A model generated the notes under the pieces. That model was not told the DNA's origin and did no database searches. It saw only the letters and a list, made by a program, of their open reading frames with translations. The translations under genes were made by a program, and so were the position numbers. Source: Streptomyces violaceoruber (GTDB lineage: Bacteria; Actinomycetota; Actinomycetes; Streptomycetales; Streptomycetaceae). From it: a stretch of 64,000 nt of DNA. The DNA is taken from contig NZ_CP137734.1 in NCBI RefSeq assembly GCF_033406955.1, forward strand, positions 6,758,001 through 6,822,000, in the 5' to 3' direction. This document shows positions 17,446 to 26,499 of the stretch, one piece after another; the stretch's first letter is position 1; each line of letters opens with the position of its first letter.

Positions 17446-18885
17446 TTGTCCGAGCTGTCCGAGCTGTCTGACCTCTCCGAGCCGTCCGAGAGGCTCCCCG
17501 ACGAGCTACATGTCCTGAACCCCGCCACCGAAGAGGTCGTCGCCACCGTCCCCGCCGCCTCCGCGGCCGACGTGGACGCCGCCGTCGCCCGCGCCGCACG
17601 GGCGCAGACCGCCTGGGCCGCCCTCGCCCCCGGCGACCGGGCCCGGCTGCTGCGCCGCTTCGCCGTCACCGTCGACGAGCACCTGGAGGAGCTGGCCCGT
17701 CTGGAGGTCCGCCAGGCCGGGCACCTCCTCGGCAACGCCCGCTGGGAGGCCGGCAACGTCCGCGACCTGCTCGACTACGCCGCCGGGGGAGTCGAGCGGC
17801 TCACCGGACGCCAGATCCCGGTGGCCGGCGGCCTGGACATCACGCTCCTCGAACCACTCGGCGTCGTGGGCGTCATCGCCCCCTGGAACTTCCCGATGCC
17901 GATCGCGGCCTGGGCCACGGCACCGGCGCTCGCGGCGGGCAACGCGGTCCTCCTCAAGCCCGCCGAGACGACCCCGCTCACCGCGCTCCGCCTGGCCGAA
18001 CTCGCCCTGGTCGCAGGCCTTCCCGAGGACCTGTTCCAGGTGCTGCCCGGGCACGGGCCGGTCGCGGGCGACGCGCTCGTCGAACACCCGGACGTCGCCA
18101 AGATCGTCTTCACCGGGTCCACCGCCGTGGGCCGGCAGGTGGCCGCCAAGGGCGCCGCCCTCCTCAAACCGGTCACCCTCGAACTCGGCGGCAAGAGCCC
18201 CAACATCGTCTTCGCCGACGCGGACGTCGAGGCCGCCGCGGCCGCGACGCCCATGTCCTTCCTCGACAACAGCGGCCAGGACTGCTGCGCCCGCACCCGC
18301 ATCCTCGTCCAGCGGTCCGTGCACGACCGCTTCCTCGAACTCCTCGCCCCCGCGATCGAGGCCGTCCGGGTCGGCGATCCGGCCGACGAGAGCACCGAGA
18401 TGGGCCCGCTGATCTCCCGCGCCCAACTGGAGCGCGTCCGCTCCCACGTCCCCGCGGACGCCGCCGGCATCCGCGGCAGGGCGCCCCGGGGCGGCCCCGG
18501 GTTCTGGTTCCCGCCGACCGTCCTCACCGGCGTCGACGCGCACGCGCGCGTGGCCGTCGAGGAGGTCTTCGGGCCCGTCGCCGTCGTCCTGCCCTTCGAC
18601 GACGAGGCCGACGCGGTCCGCCTGGCCAACGCCACCGACTACGGGCTGGCCGGCTCCCTGTGGACCCGGGACGTCGGCCGCGCCCTGCGCGTGTCGGGCG
18701 CGGTGCGCGCCGGGAACCTGTCCGTCAACTCCCACGCCAGTGTCCGCTACTGGACACCCTTCGGCGGGTTCAAGCAGTCCGGCATCGGCCGCGAGCTGGG
18801 CCCGGACGCGCTGACCGCGTTCACCGAGACCAAGAACGTCTTCTTCAGCACCACCCCATCGAGCACGGAGGGCCCCGCACAGTGA
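17446..18885 (+). CDS. NAD(P)+-dependent aldehyde dehydrogenase
   Basis: Oxidises an aldehyde to the acid; 479 residues. ALDH signatures: PWNFPMPIAAW (cofactor), VFTGSTAVGRQV, LELGGKSPNIVFADAD (general-base Glu) and NSGQDCCARTR (catalytic Cys), then EVFGPVAVV. TTG 17446 has GAGG 6 nt upstream; the alternative GTG 17434 overlaps the ligase stop (GTGA). The N-terminus carries a repetitive Ser/Glu/Leu stretch (SELSELSDLSEPSE). Probably oxidises the gamma-glutamyl-aminoaldehyde made in the amine pathway. Coupled to the SDR by a 4-nt overlap. Confidence 0.92.
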   Translation: MSELSELSDLSEPSERLPDELHVLNPATEEVVATVPAASAADVDAAVARAARAQTAWAALAPGDRARLLRRFAVTVDEHLEELARLEVRQAGHLLGNARWEAGNVRDLLDYAAGGVERLTGRQIPVAGGLDITLLEPLGVVGVIAPWNFPMPIAAWATAPALAAGNAVLLKPAETTPLTALRLAELALVAGLPEDLFQVLPGHGPVAGDALVEHPDVAKIVFTGSTAVGRQVAAKGAALLKPVTLELGGKSPNIVFADADVEAAAAATPMSFLDNSGQDCCARTRILVQRSVHDRFLELLAPAIEAVRVGDPADESTEMGPLISRAQLERVRSHVPADAAGIRGRAPRGGPGFWFPPTVLTGVDAHARVAVEEVFGPVAVVLPFDDEADAVRLANATDYGLAGSLWTRDVGRALRVSGAVRAGNLSVNSHASVRYWTPFGGFKQSGIGRELGPDALTAFTETKNVFFSTTPSSTEGPAQ

Positions 18886-19664
18886 GCGAAGACATCGTCT
18901 GCCGCAGGCTCGTCGGCCGTACCGCGGTCGTCACCGGGGCGGGCAGCGGCATCGGACTCGCCGCCACCCGCAGGCTCGCCTCCGAGGGCGCCCACGTCGT
19001 CTGCGGCGACGTGGACGAGACCCGGGGCAGGGCCGCGGCCGAGGAGACCGGCGGCATCTTCGTCCAGGCCGACGTCACCGACCCCGAGCAGGTCGAGGCG
19101 CTGTTCGCGGCGGCGTACGACACCTACGGCAGCGTCGACGTCGCGTTCAACAACGCCGGCATCTCGCCGCCCGACGACGACTCCATCCTGGAGACGGGGC
19201 TGGAGGCGTGGCAGCGCGTCCAGGAGGTCAACCTCACCTCCGTCTACCTGTGCTGCAAGGCCGCCATCCCCTACATGCGCCGCCAGGGCCGGGGGTCCAT
19301 CATCAACACCGCCTCCTTCGTGGCCCGGATGGGCGCGGCCACCTCGCAGATCTCGTACACCGCGTCCAAGGGCGGCGTCCTCGCCATGTCCCGGGAACTG
19401 GGCGTGCAGTTCGCGCGGGAGGGCATCCGCGTCAACGCGCTGTGCCCGGGACCGGTCGACACCCCGCTCCTCCGGGAGCTGTTCGCCAAGGACCCGGAGC
19501 GGGCCGCGCGCCGCCTCGTGCACATCCCGGTGGGGCGGTTCGCCGAGGCCGAGGAGATCGCCGCCGCCGTCGCCTTCCTGGCCAGCGACGACTCCTCCTT
19601 CGTCAACGCCACCGACTTCCTGGTGGACGGCGGCATCTCCGGGGCGTACGTCACACCGCTGTAG
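18882..19664 (+). CDS. Short-chain dehydrogenase/reductase (SDR), classical
   Basis: NAD(P)-dependent oxidoreductase of 260 residues. TGAGSGIG cofactor motif near residue 19, GDVDE (an acidic residue after beta-2 suggests NAD preference), NNAG, catalytic Ser in NTASF and YTASK, and the C-terminal VDGG. Starts with GTG in a GTGA overlap with the aldehyde dehydrogenase stop, so it is the third gene of the operon. Likely oxidises the alcohol of the gamma-glutamylated substrate (fitting an amino-alcohol such as ethanolamine) to the aldehyde; that role is inferred. Confidence 0.92.
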   Translation: MSEDIVCRRLVGRTAVVTGAGSGIGLAATRRLASEGAHVVCGDVDETRGRAAAEETGGIFVQADVTDPEQVEALFAAAYDTYGSVDVAFNNAGISPPDDDSILETGLEAWQRVQEVNLTSVYLCCKAAIPYMRRQGRGSIINTASFVARMGAATSQISYTASKGGVLAMSRELGVQFAREGIRVNALCPGPVDTPLLRELFAKDPERAARRLVHIPVGRFAEAEEIAAAVAFLASDDSSFVNATDFLVDGGISGAYVTPL

Positions 19665-19695
19665 ATCCCCGCGCGTCGCGTCCTACAGTGCCGGG

Positions 19696-20676
19696 ATGAG
19701 CATGACGCCGCCGCCCGGCTGGTATCGAGACCCGTCGGCCCCGCACCAGGAACGCTGGTGGGACGGCACGGCCTGGACGGAGCACCGCCGGGCTCCCGGG
19801 CCGGTCGGGTACGGGCCGGCGGTGGGCGGGACTCCCGTGCCGGGGCCCGGACCGGGTCCGGAACCCGGGCCGGGGACGGGCACCGGCGGACGCGGCAAGG
19901 CCGTCGCCGTCACCGCCGCCGCGGCCGTGCTGGTCGCGGCGATCGTCACCGGCGTGTTCGTGCTGGGCGAGGACGACGACGGCAGCCCGCGGACCCGGAC
20001 CCCGCCGGTCACGGAGACCGCCACCGCCCCCGCGCCGGGCAACGACCCGCCGTCCTCCTCACCCACCGCCTCCGAACCCACCGCCTCCGAACCCTCCGCC
20101 GACGACCCGGCCCTGGTCGAGGACCAGCTCAACGGCATCACCCTGCCGCTGCCGGACGGCTGGGTCCGGCCCGAGCACGTCGCCGAGGACGACGTCATGA
20201 TGACCACCGACGGCACCTACGACTGCCCCGCCGACGGCAGCGTGTGCCGGCACGGCCTCGTCGTCTCGCGCACCGTCACGGCGAACGCCGAGTCCTCCCC
20301 GAAGGTCCTCGCCCAGCAGGACATCGAGGACGCGGCCGACGACGCCTACGACCGCGACCTGATCGGCAACAAGCCCTTCGGCGGCATCGAGTCCCACGAG
20401 GAGGTGGCGTCCGGCCCCGTCGCGGTCGCCGGACGCGCCGGGTACTACGTGCGCTGGCGGGTGACGACGGCCGAGGGACCCGGCGGCTACGTGCAGTCGA
20501 TGGTGTTCCCGTCCACCGTCGGCACCGAGTCCCCGATCCTCGTCCGCTACGTCTTCGACGCGGGTGAGGACGGGCCGCCGCTTGCCGACATGGACACCAT
20601 CACCAAGGGCATCCGGCCCATCGGCGACGCCGACACCGGCGGTGGCGTGGGCAGCGGCATCGGCCCGACGGACTGA
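19696..20676 (+). CDS. DUF2510 membrane protein of unknown function
   Basis: 326 residues. An N-terminal DUF2510 motif (PPPGWYRDPSAPHQERWWDGTAWTEH, residues 4-30, with the family's W-W-G-W pattern) is followed by a Gly/Pro linker, one membrane helix (about 75-95, AVAVTAAAAVLVAAIVTGVFVLG), a Ser/Thr/Pro-rich extracellular stretch and a C-terminal domain of about 180 residues with paired Cys (YDCPADGSVCRHG). ATG 19696 with a second ATG six bases on. No function is known for this architecture; probably anchored in the membrane with the C-terminal domain outside. Confidence 0.8.
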   Translation: MSMTPPPGWYRDPSAPHQERWWDGTAWTEHRRAPGPVGYGPAVGGTPVPGPGPGPEPGPGTGTGGRGKAVAVTAAAAVLVAAIVTGVFVLGEDDDGSPRTRTPPVTETATAPAPGNDPPSSSPTASEPTASEPSADDPALVEDQLNGITLPLPDGWVRPEHVAEDDVMMTTDGTYDCPADGSVCRHGLVVSRTVTANAESSPKVLAQQDIEDAADDAYDRDLIGNKPFGGIESHEEVASGPVAVAGRAGYYVRWRVTTAEGPGGYVQSMVFPSTVGTESPILVRYVFDAGEDGPPLADMDTITKGIRPIGDADTGGGVGSGIGPTD

Positions 20677-20708
20677 CCCTGGCAGAGGCACCGCCCGCAC
20701 GGGCCCCG

Positions 20709-21917
20709 CTACAGGAAGGTGTGCCCCTCGCCCCGGTAGGTCGGCACCGTCGCCGTCACCGCGTCCCCCTCCACCAGGTGCAGCGCGTCGAACCGCTCGC
20801 ACAGCTCCCCGGCCTTGGCGTGCCGGAACCACACCTTGTCGCCGATGAGCAGATCGTCGGCGGGCGAGCCCAGCAACGGCGTCTGCACCTCGCCGGGTCC
20901 CTCCTGGGGGTCGTAGCGCAGCCCCTCGGGCAGGTACGGCACCGGCAGCCGGTCGGCGCCGGCCGCGCCGGAGGCCGGATAGCCGCCGCCGAGCACGGTC
21001 ACCACCCCGACCCCCGGCCGCCGTACGACGGGCTGGGCGAACAGTGCCGCCGGACGACCGCTGAACGACGTGTAGTTGTCGAACAACCGCGGCACGTACA
21101 GCCCGGAACCGGCCGCGATCTCCGTGACCGCGTCCTCGGCGGCGGTGTGCTGCACGCTGCCCGTGCCGCCGCCGTTGACGAACTCCAGGCCGGGCACCAC
21201 GGCCCGGACCGCCCGTACCACGGCTGCCCGCCGCTCGGCCAGTTCCCGGCGCGCGGCCGCCTGCATCAGCCGCACCGCACGCGACCGGAACGGGTGCCCC
21301 GCCACCGCGTCCCCGACCCCGGCGACATGCCCCTCGTACGCCATGATGCCGACGACCTCGAATCCCGGCCGGCGGGTCACCGCCCGGGCCAGGTCGGCGA
21401 CCTGGGCGGGGGAGTGCAGCGGCGAGCGCCGGGCACCGACCCGCACCCGTCCCCCGAGCAGCCGCAGCGAAGTGTCCAACTCCAGGCACACCCGCACGAC
21501 TTCCCCGCCGCCGTCGCCGTCGCGCGCCGCGTCCACCAGGTCCAGCTGCGCCACGTCGTCGACCATCACGGTCACGGCGGAGGCGAGCTTGGGATCAGCG
21601 GTCAGCTCGGCGTACCCGGCGCGGTCCGCCGACGGATAGGCGAGCAGCACGTCCTCGAAACCGGAGCGCGCCAGCCACAGGGACTCGGCCAGCGTGAACG
21701 ACATGACGCCCGCGAAACCGTCCCTGGCCAGGGCCCGTTCCAGCAGCGCACGACAGCGTACGGACTTGCTGGCGACCCGGACCGGCTTCCCGCCGGCCCG
21801 GCGGACCAGGTCGTCCGCGTTGGCGTCGAATGCCTCCAGGTCCACGATCGCCACGGGGGCGTCCAGATGGGCGGTGGCCCGGTCGTAACGGGCCCGGTCT
21901 GCGGCGCGTGCGGTCAT
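20709..21917 (-). CDS. PLP-dependent amino acid deaminase/aldolase (alanine racemase-fold, D-threonine aldolase-like)
   Basis: Fold-type III PLP enzyme, 402 residues. The N-terminal alanine racemase barrel has the PLP lysine in RVASKSVRC (about residue 45); the D-serine dehydratase-like C-terminal domain has the putative metal ligands in FRHAKAGELCERF. VNGGGTGSV provides the phosphate-binding glycine loop. Related enzymes deaminate or cleave D-amino acids; the exact substrate is open. ATG at 21917. Divergent from the proline-rich membrane protein gene. Confidence 0.8.
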   Translation of the reverse strand: MTARAADRARYDRATAHLDAPVAIVDLEAFDANADDLVRRAGGKPVRVASKSVRCRALLERALARDGFAGVMSFTLAESLWLARSGFEDVLLAYPSADRAGYAELTADPKLASAVTVMVDDVAQLDLVDAARDGDGGGEVVRVCLELDTSLRLLGGRVRVGARRSPLHSPAQVADLARAVTRRPGFEVVGIMAYEGHVAGVGDAVAGHPFRSRAVRLMQAAARRELAERRAAVVRAVRAVVPGLEFVNGGGTGSVQHTAAEDAVTEIAAGSGLYVPRLFDNYTSFSGRPAALFAQPVVRRPGVGVVTVLGGGYPASGAAGADRLPVPYLPEGLRYDPQEGPGEVQTPLLGSPADDLLIGDKVWFRHAKAGELCERFDALHLVEGDAVTATVPTYRGEGHTFL

Positions 21918-22171
21918 GACGGCAGCCTGCCAGACAGGATTACCGCAGGGTAGGGGGACGATCCGGGCCAATGCCGCGGGCGCGCGGACTGGTTCCCCGT
22001 CGGGCGGGGTCACGCCGTAGAGTGACGCGCACGCACGGGCGGATCCGGCCCCGGCGGCAGGGCCCCGGCAGCCCGCGCCGGGATGGCGGTCCTCCCGAGC
22101 GGGTATGCGTGCCCGGGACGGATCGGTTCCGCGCCGGGCCGGGCAGGAGACCACGGTCAGGACCACCGTCT

Positions 22172-22198
22172 CCGGCCCGTGTCGGAGAAACGGGCCGG
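22172..22198 (+). other. Stem-loop in the leader of the proline-rich protein gene
   Basis: CCGGCCCGT (22172-22180) and ACGGGCCGG (22190-22198) form a perfect 9-bp stem with a 9-nt loop, 21 nt before the ATG at 22220. It could limit ribosome access or be a 5' UTR stability element. The rest of 21918-22219 shows no gene, although the downstream frame stays open. Confidence 0.55.
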
Positions 22199-22219
22199 GC
22201 CCGGGGAAACGGGGGGTGC

Positions 22220-24091
22220 ATGAGCACGGAAGCGCGCCGCGCCTCCCTTCCGCCGCACCTGCGAACGCCGCCCCGCCCGCAGACCCCGCCCCACCACCCC
22301 GAGATCCCGCCCCGTCCCGAGGCGCCGCCGCGCACGGACCCCGGACCGCCGTCCGCGCCCCCGCGGGGCGCGGACGGGACCCCCCGACCGGATGCCGCCG
22401 GGCCGCCGGTGTCGGGGGCCGCGTGGGGTTCGGACGCGGTCCCCGGCCCGGAGTCCTCGGACCGTTCCGGCTCCGCGCCGGATCCCGCCACGTCGTCCGG
22501 CCGGGCGGTACCGCCCCGTCCCGCGCGGGAGCCCGCGCCGGGACCGGACTCCGCGCCCGGTTTCGGCGGAGCTTCCCGTCCGGCGTCCGGGCGCCGACCG
22601 GATGACGCTTCCGGACCGCGGACGTCGGCCGGTGCCCAGGCCCCGCCCCGCCCGGCGTCCGGGCCGGGCCCGGATGTCTCGTTTACGGCGGCAGTGCCGC
22701 GTTCGCCGGTGCCGCCGCACCCGGGGACCCCGCCCCGTCCCGGTGTTCCTCCCCGCCCGGCGCAGGCGCCGGCGGGGGAGCGCGGCGAGGCCGCGGAGCC
22801 CGGGGCGCCCGGGCGTACCGGTGGGGCCGGCACACCCGCATCCACGGCGGGCCGTGACGGCCGTGACGGCCGGGGAACGTCCACGGCCCCGGACGACGGC
22901 CGGGACGGGAACGGCACGGGGCCCGGTGCCCGGACCCGCTACCCGCGCTTCCGGCTCGGCGACTCCCGGGCCGCCGACTCCGCCCCGCCGCCCAGCCCTT
23001 CCGCCCGCTTCCCCGACGCCGCCCCGACCGTCGGCAGGGACGCCCCGCGCGGCGACGGCGCGGCCCAGGCGACGTCCCGCCGTCCCGGCGCACCGGCACA
23101 GACCCCGACGGAGACGACCGCACGCCTGCGCCCGATCCCGGCGGCGCCGCACGCGGAGACGGCGGCCGGAACGGACGTTCCCGCGCCCCGGGCAGCCGTC
23201 CCGCCCCCCGGCCCCGCCGCCCCCCGCACCCCCGACCCGGCCCTCTCCTGGAGCACCCCGTACGAGGCGTGGCCCCGGGTCTCCTTCGGGGAGCCCGAGG
23301 GGTACGACGGACTGGCCCGGCCGCGCCCGCTCGGCGGCCGCCCGCGGCCGCAGGTCGTCGCCGCGGCCGTCTGCCTCGTGCTCGGCGTGGGGCTCCTCAC
23401 CGGAGCCGTCACCGGCAGCTGGCTCGCCGGGGACTCCGGGGACGACGGCGCGCGCAGCGCGTACACCGAGGCCGGCGACCTGTGGCACAGCGTGCCCGTC
23501 GACCAGCTGTTCCCGCCCACCGTCCAGGGCAAGGGCGCGGGACCCGGCGGAGCCGACCGCACCTGGACGCGGGTCGCGGTCGCCCCGGACGGCGACTGCG
23601 CGGGCGCCTTCGACCGGCTCCTCGCCAAGGTGCTCGACCCGGTCGGCTGCGCGCGCCTGCTGCGCGCCACCTACACCGACGCCACCCAGAGCCACGTCAC
23701 CACCGTCGGCCTGCTCTTCACCAAGGCCGACGCCGCCGCGATGACCTCGCTGGCGAGACGGTTCGAGAAGGAGGGCCTGGGCCGCCGGGACGACCTCATG
23801 CCCCTGCCGTACCAGGCGAAGGACACGGTCGCCGAGGGCTTCGGCGCACCCCAGCGGGGATCGTGGACCGTCTCCGTCCTCACCGACGCCCCCGTCGTCG
23901 TCTACGCCGTGTCCGGCTGGGCCGACGGCCGCACCGTCGACGAACCCGAACCCGCCGAGGAGGCCATCGAGTCCGGTGCCGCGTCGGCACCCGCCCAGGC
24001 CGGTCTCGGCCACGAGGCGAAGGGCCTCGCCGACCGCGTCGAACGCGCCCTGCGCAGACACGTCGGCGCGCCCACGGAGCAGCCGTCGTGA
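22220..24091 (+). CDS. Proline-rich single-pass membrane protein of unknown function
   Basis: 623 residues from ATG 22220 (GGGGGG upstream; the frame is open further but without a better start). Residues 1-370 are almost entirely Pro/Ala/Gly/Arg and disordered, with recurring PPRP motifs. Then comes a short globular segment (WSTPYEAWPRVSFGEPEGYDGLARP), one membrane helix (about 425-447, VVAAAVCLVLGVGLLTGAVTGSWLAG) and an extracellular domain of about 170 residues (RVAVAPDGDCAGAFDRLLAKVLDPVGCARLLRATY onward). The stop overlaps the protease start (GTGA), so the two proteins are made together. Topology suggests a cytoplasmic Pro-rich platform with an external sensor or substrate domain. Confidence 0.8.
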   Translation: MSTEARRASLPPHLRTPPRPQTPPHHPEIPPRPEAPPRTDPGPPSAPPRGADGTPRPDAAGPPVSGAAWGSDAVPGPESSDRSGSAPDPATSSGRAVPPRPAREPAPGPDSAPGFGGASRPASGRRPDDASGPRTSAGAQAPPRPASGPGPDVSFTAAVPRSPVPPHPGTPPRPGVPPRPAQAPAGERGEAAEPGAPGRTGGAGTPASTAGRDGRDGRGTSTAPDDGRDGNGTGPGARTRYPRFRLGDSRAADSAPPPSPSARFPDAAPTVGRDAPRGDGAAQATSRRPGAPAQTPTETTARLRPIPAAPHAETAAGTDVPAPRAAVPPPGPAAPRTPDPALSWSTPYEAWPRVSFGEPEGYDGLARPRPLGGRPRPQVVAAAVCLVLGVGLLTGAVTGSWLAGDSGDDGARSAYTEAGDLWHSVPVDQLFPPTVQGKGAGPGGADRTWTRVAVAPDGDCAGAFDRLLAKVLDPVGCARLLRATYTDATQSHVTTVGLLFTKADAAAMTSLARRFEKEGLGRRDDLMPLPYQAKDTVAEGFGAPQRGSWTVSVLTDAPVVVYAVSGWADGRTVDEPEPAEEAIESGAASAPAQAGLGHEAKGLADRVERALRRHVGAPTEQPS

Positions 24092-25269
24092 CCCCCGCGG
24101 ACATCCGCCGCAGGACCGGCGCCCTGAGCCTCCTCCTCACCGCCGCCCTCGTCCTCGCCCCGGCGCCCGCCGCGCACGCCGACGGCATCCGCGCCCAGCA
24201 GTGGGCCCTGGACGCCCTGCACACCCAGCAGGCGTGGCGCACCACCAAGGGCGCCGGCATCACCGTCGCCGTCCTGGACACCGGTGTCGAGGCCGACCAC
24301 CCCGACCTGGCCGGCAACGTGCTCACCGGCAAGGACCTGGTCGGCTTCGGCGCGAGCGAGGGCGACCGCTCCTGGGCCCGGCACGGCACCGCCATGGCCG
24401 GGATCATCGCCGGCCACGGACACGGCTCCGGCGATGCCGAGGGCGTCATGGGCATCGCGCCGGAGGCGAAGATCCTCCCCGTGCGGGTCATCCTGGAGGA
24501 CGGCGACCCCTCCCGGGCCAAGGCGCGCAAGACCCGTGGCAACGCCCTGGCCGAGGGCATCCGCTGGGCCGCCGACCACGGCGCCGACATCATCAACCTC
24601 TCCCTCGGCGACGACTCCGCCTCCGCCCACCCCGAACCCGGCGAGGACGAAGCCATCCAGTACGCCCTGAAGAAGGGCGTGGTCGTCGTCGCCTCGGCCG
24701 GCAACGGCGGCGAGCTGGGCGACCACATCTCCTACCCGGCCGCCTACCCGGGCGTGATCGCCGCGACCGCCGTCGACCGCTACGGCACCCGCGCCGCCTT
24801 CTCCACCCGCCGCTGGTACGCCACGGTCAGCGCCCCCGGCGTCGACGTGATCATCGCCGACCCCGACCACCGCTACTACGAGGGCTGGGGCACCAGCGCC
24901 GCCTCCGCCTTCGTCTCCGGGGCCGCCGCCCTGGTGAAGGCGGCCCACCCGGACCTCACCCCGGCCCAGGTCAAGTCCGTCCTGGAGGACACCGCCCGCA
25001 ACGCCCCGGCCGGGGGCCGCGACGACTCCCGGGGCTTCGGCTTCGTCGACCCGGCCGCCGCCATCGAGGCGGCCGGACGGCTGAAGCCGGAGGGGCTGAG
25101 GGCGGCGTCGTACGGGGACGAGTACTTCGGCACCGGACCGGACGCCCCCGCCTCCGACGACGACACCTCCGCCTGGGCCGCACCGCTGGCCGGCGGGGCG
25201 GGCGGCGTCCTGGTGGTCGCGGCGGTGGTCCTGTGGCGGGGCCGCCGCGAACGCCCCGACGACTTCTGA
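24088..25269 (+). CDS. Mycosin-like subtilisin-family serine protease (S8), membrane-anchored
   Basis: 393 residues. A signal peptide (about 1-31, ending APAAHA) precedes an S8 domain with the complete triad: Asp in VLDTGVE (about 64), His in RHGTAMAG (about 99), Ser in GTSAASAF (about 270), and the oxyanion Asn in SAGNGG (206). A C-terminal membrane helix (about 362-383) and the basic tail GRRERP follow, which is the mycosin (MycP) plan. Mycosins normally belong to type VII secretion loci, but no EccC, EsxA or EccD gene is present here. Starts in a GTGA overlap with the proline-rich protein, which is therefore its likely partner or substrate. Confidence 0.92.
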   Translation: MTPADIRRRTGALSLLLTAALVLAPAPAAHADGIRAQQWALDALHTQQAWRTTKGAGITVAVLDTGVEADHPDLAGNVLTGKDLVGFGASEGDRSWARHGTAMAGIIAGHGHGSGDAEGVMGIAPEAKILPVRVILEDGDPSRAKARKTRGNALAEGIRWAADHGADIINLSLGDDSASAHPEPGEDEAIQYALKKGVVVVASAGNGGELGDHISYPAAYPGVIAATAVDRYGTRAAFSTRRWYATVSAPGVDVIIADPDHRYYEGWGTSAASAFVSGAAALVKAAHPDLTPAQVKSVLEDTARNAPAGGRDDSRGFGFVDPAAAIEAAGRLKPEGLRAASYGDEYFGTGPDAPASDDDTSAWAAPLAGGAGGVLVVAAVVLWRGRRERPDDF

Positions 25270-25283
25270 CCGCCCGGAGGTCC

Positions 25284-26252
25284 CTAGGGCGTGTCGTCCG
25301 TGACCACGGACACCGCCGCCCGCGCCGCCGCCTCGGTCAGCGCGATCCCCTCCGCCTGCGTACCGCTGCCCCGCGACACCACCGCCACCAGGCAGCCGCG
25401 GCCGCCGGTCTCCACCCGCCCGATGCTGTTGACGACCCACAAACCGGTGGTACTGCGCCGCAGCCAGCCGTTCTTCAGCGCCCACGTCGAACCGGCCGTC
25501 GGACCGGCCGTGTCGGCGGCCGCCGACACACCCCACCGCTGACCGTCCGCGATCCGCTCCATCAGCCCGCGCACGTACGCCCGTGAGGCCTCGCTCAGCA
25601 CCGAGCCGTCCGTCACGAACACCTGGCGCAACAACGCGACCTGGTCGGCTGCCGTGGTCCGGGTCAGCCCCCACAGCGGGCCGTCGCCGCCCGCGGTGCC
25701 GGTCAGCCCGAAGCGTTCGTTCGCCGCGTCGAGTCCTTCGGCCGTCCCGATCGCCCGCCACAGTGCCGACGCCGAGTCGTTGTCGCTGATCTCGATCATC
25801 GCGGTGGCGTACGTCCTCTCCGCAGCGGTGAGCGACCGTCCCGCGTCCTGCGCCTGCAACAGCAGCGCCGCCAGGATGTCGACCTTGACGATGCTCGCCG
25901 TGTCGAAGGCGCCCGTGCCGTACGCGGCGCCCGCGCCCGAGTCCGGGTCGAGCACCGCCACCGACACCTCGGCGCCGTCGGGCACCGGCACCGACGCCAT
26001 GGCCGCGGCCAGCCGCGCGTCGGCGTCCACCACCGGTCCGACCGGCTCGACCGTCTCCACCGCCGCCTCCCCGCCCGAGGGTGCCGAGGCCGACGACGAT
26101 ACGGCGCCGCCGGCGCCCGGGCCCGCGTGGCCCTGCCAGTACACGGCGCCGGCGGCGGTGGCGCCGAGGACGGCGAGGGCGATCAGGGCGTGCCGCACCC
26201 GGGCGGGCCGGCGCCGGGCCCGCCGCGCCCGCCGGGCTCTGGAGGATGCCAT
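25284..26252 (-). CDS. Exported penicillin-recognising serine hydrolase (class A beta-lactamase-like)
   Basis: 322 residues with a very basic N-terminus (MASSRARRARRARRR) and a signal-anchor helix (about 23-42), then a Ser/Gly linker. The serine hydrolase domain has S-x-x-K as ASIVK, the SDN loop as ISDNDSA and KNG (in WALKNGW) where KTG is usual. This matches the beta-lactamase/D,D-peptidase fold; an actual beta-lactamase or a cell-wall peptidase cannot be told apart here, and KNG makes classical beta-lactamase activity less certain. Convergent with the mycosin gene, 14 bp apart. Confidence 0.82.
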   Translation of the reverse strand: MASSRARRARRARRRPARVRHALIALAVLGATAAGAVYWQGHAGPGAGGAVSSSASAPSGGEAAVETVEPVGPVVDADARLAAAMASVPVPDGAEVSVAVLDPDSGAGAAYGTGAFDTASIVKVDILAALLLQAQDAGRSLTAAERTYATAMIEISDNDSASALWRAIGTAEGLDAANERFGLTGTAGGDGPLWGLTRTTAADQVALLRQVFVTDGSVLSEASRAYVRGLMERIADGQRWGVSAAADTAGPTAGSTWALKNGWLRRSTTGLWVVNSIGRVETGGRGCLVAVVSRGSGTQAEGIALTEAAARAAVSVVTDDTP

Positions 26253-26317
26253 GGCGGCGATGGTCCAGCCGGTTGCTGTGCGGGTCGTTCGACGGAGGTC
26301 AAACTCGGGTCAGAAAA

Positions 26318-26371
26318 CCCTGAGAGGCCGGTGAGGAGCGCCGTACCGGTGCCCCGATAGACATCTCAGGG
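26318..26371. other. Inverted repeat CCCTGAGA ... TCTCAGGG
   Basis: Perfect 8-bp arms at 26318-26325 and 26364-26371 enclose 38 bp that can form an inner GCCGGT/ACCGGT stem. Located between the minus-strand hydrolase start and the DinB-family gene, at the left edge of the less GC-rich segment. Could be a terminator or an insertion scar. Confidence 0.45.
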
Positions 26372-26499
26372 GGCTAAGAAGTCAAGCGGCCTCCGTCGGC
26401 AGAGTCGGCTGTGAGTCATGAGCTGGGAGAGGACAAGATGTGTGTTCGTCGCCAGCGAAGACGCGCGTGAGGTACGTCTGCTGCTGCCAGGGTGTGCTC

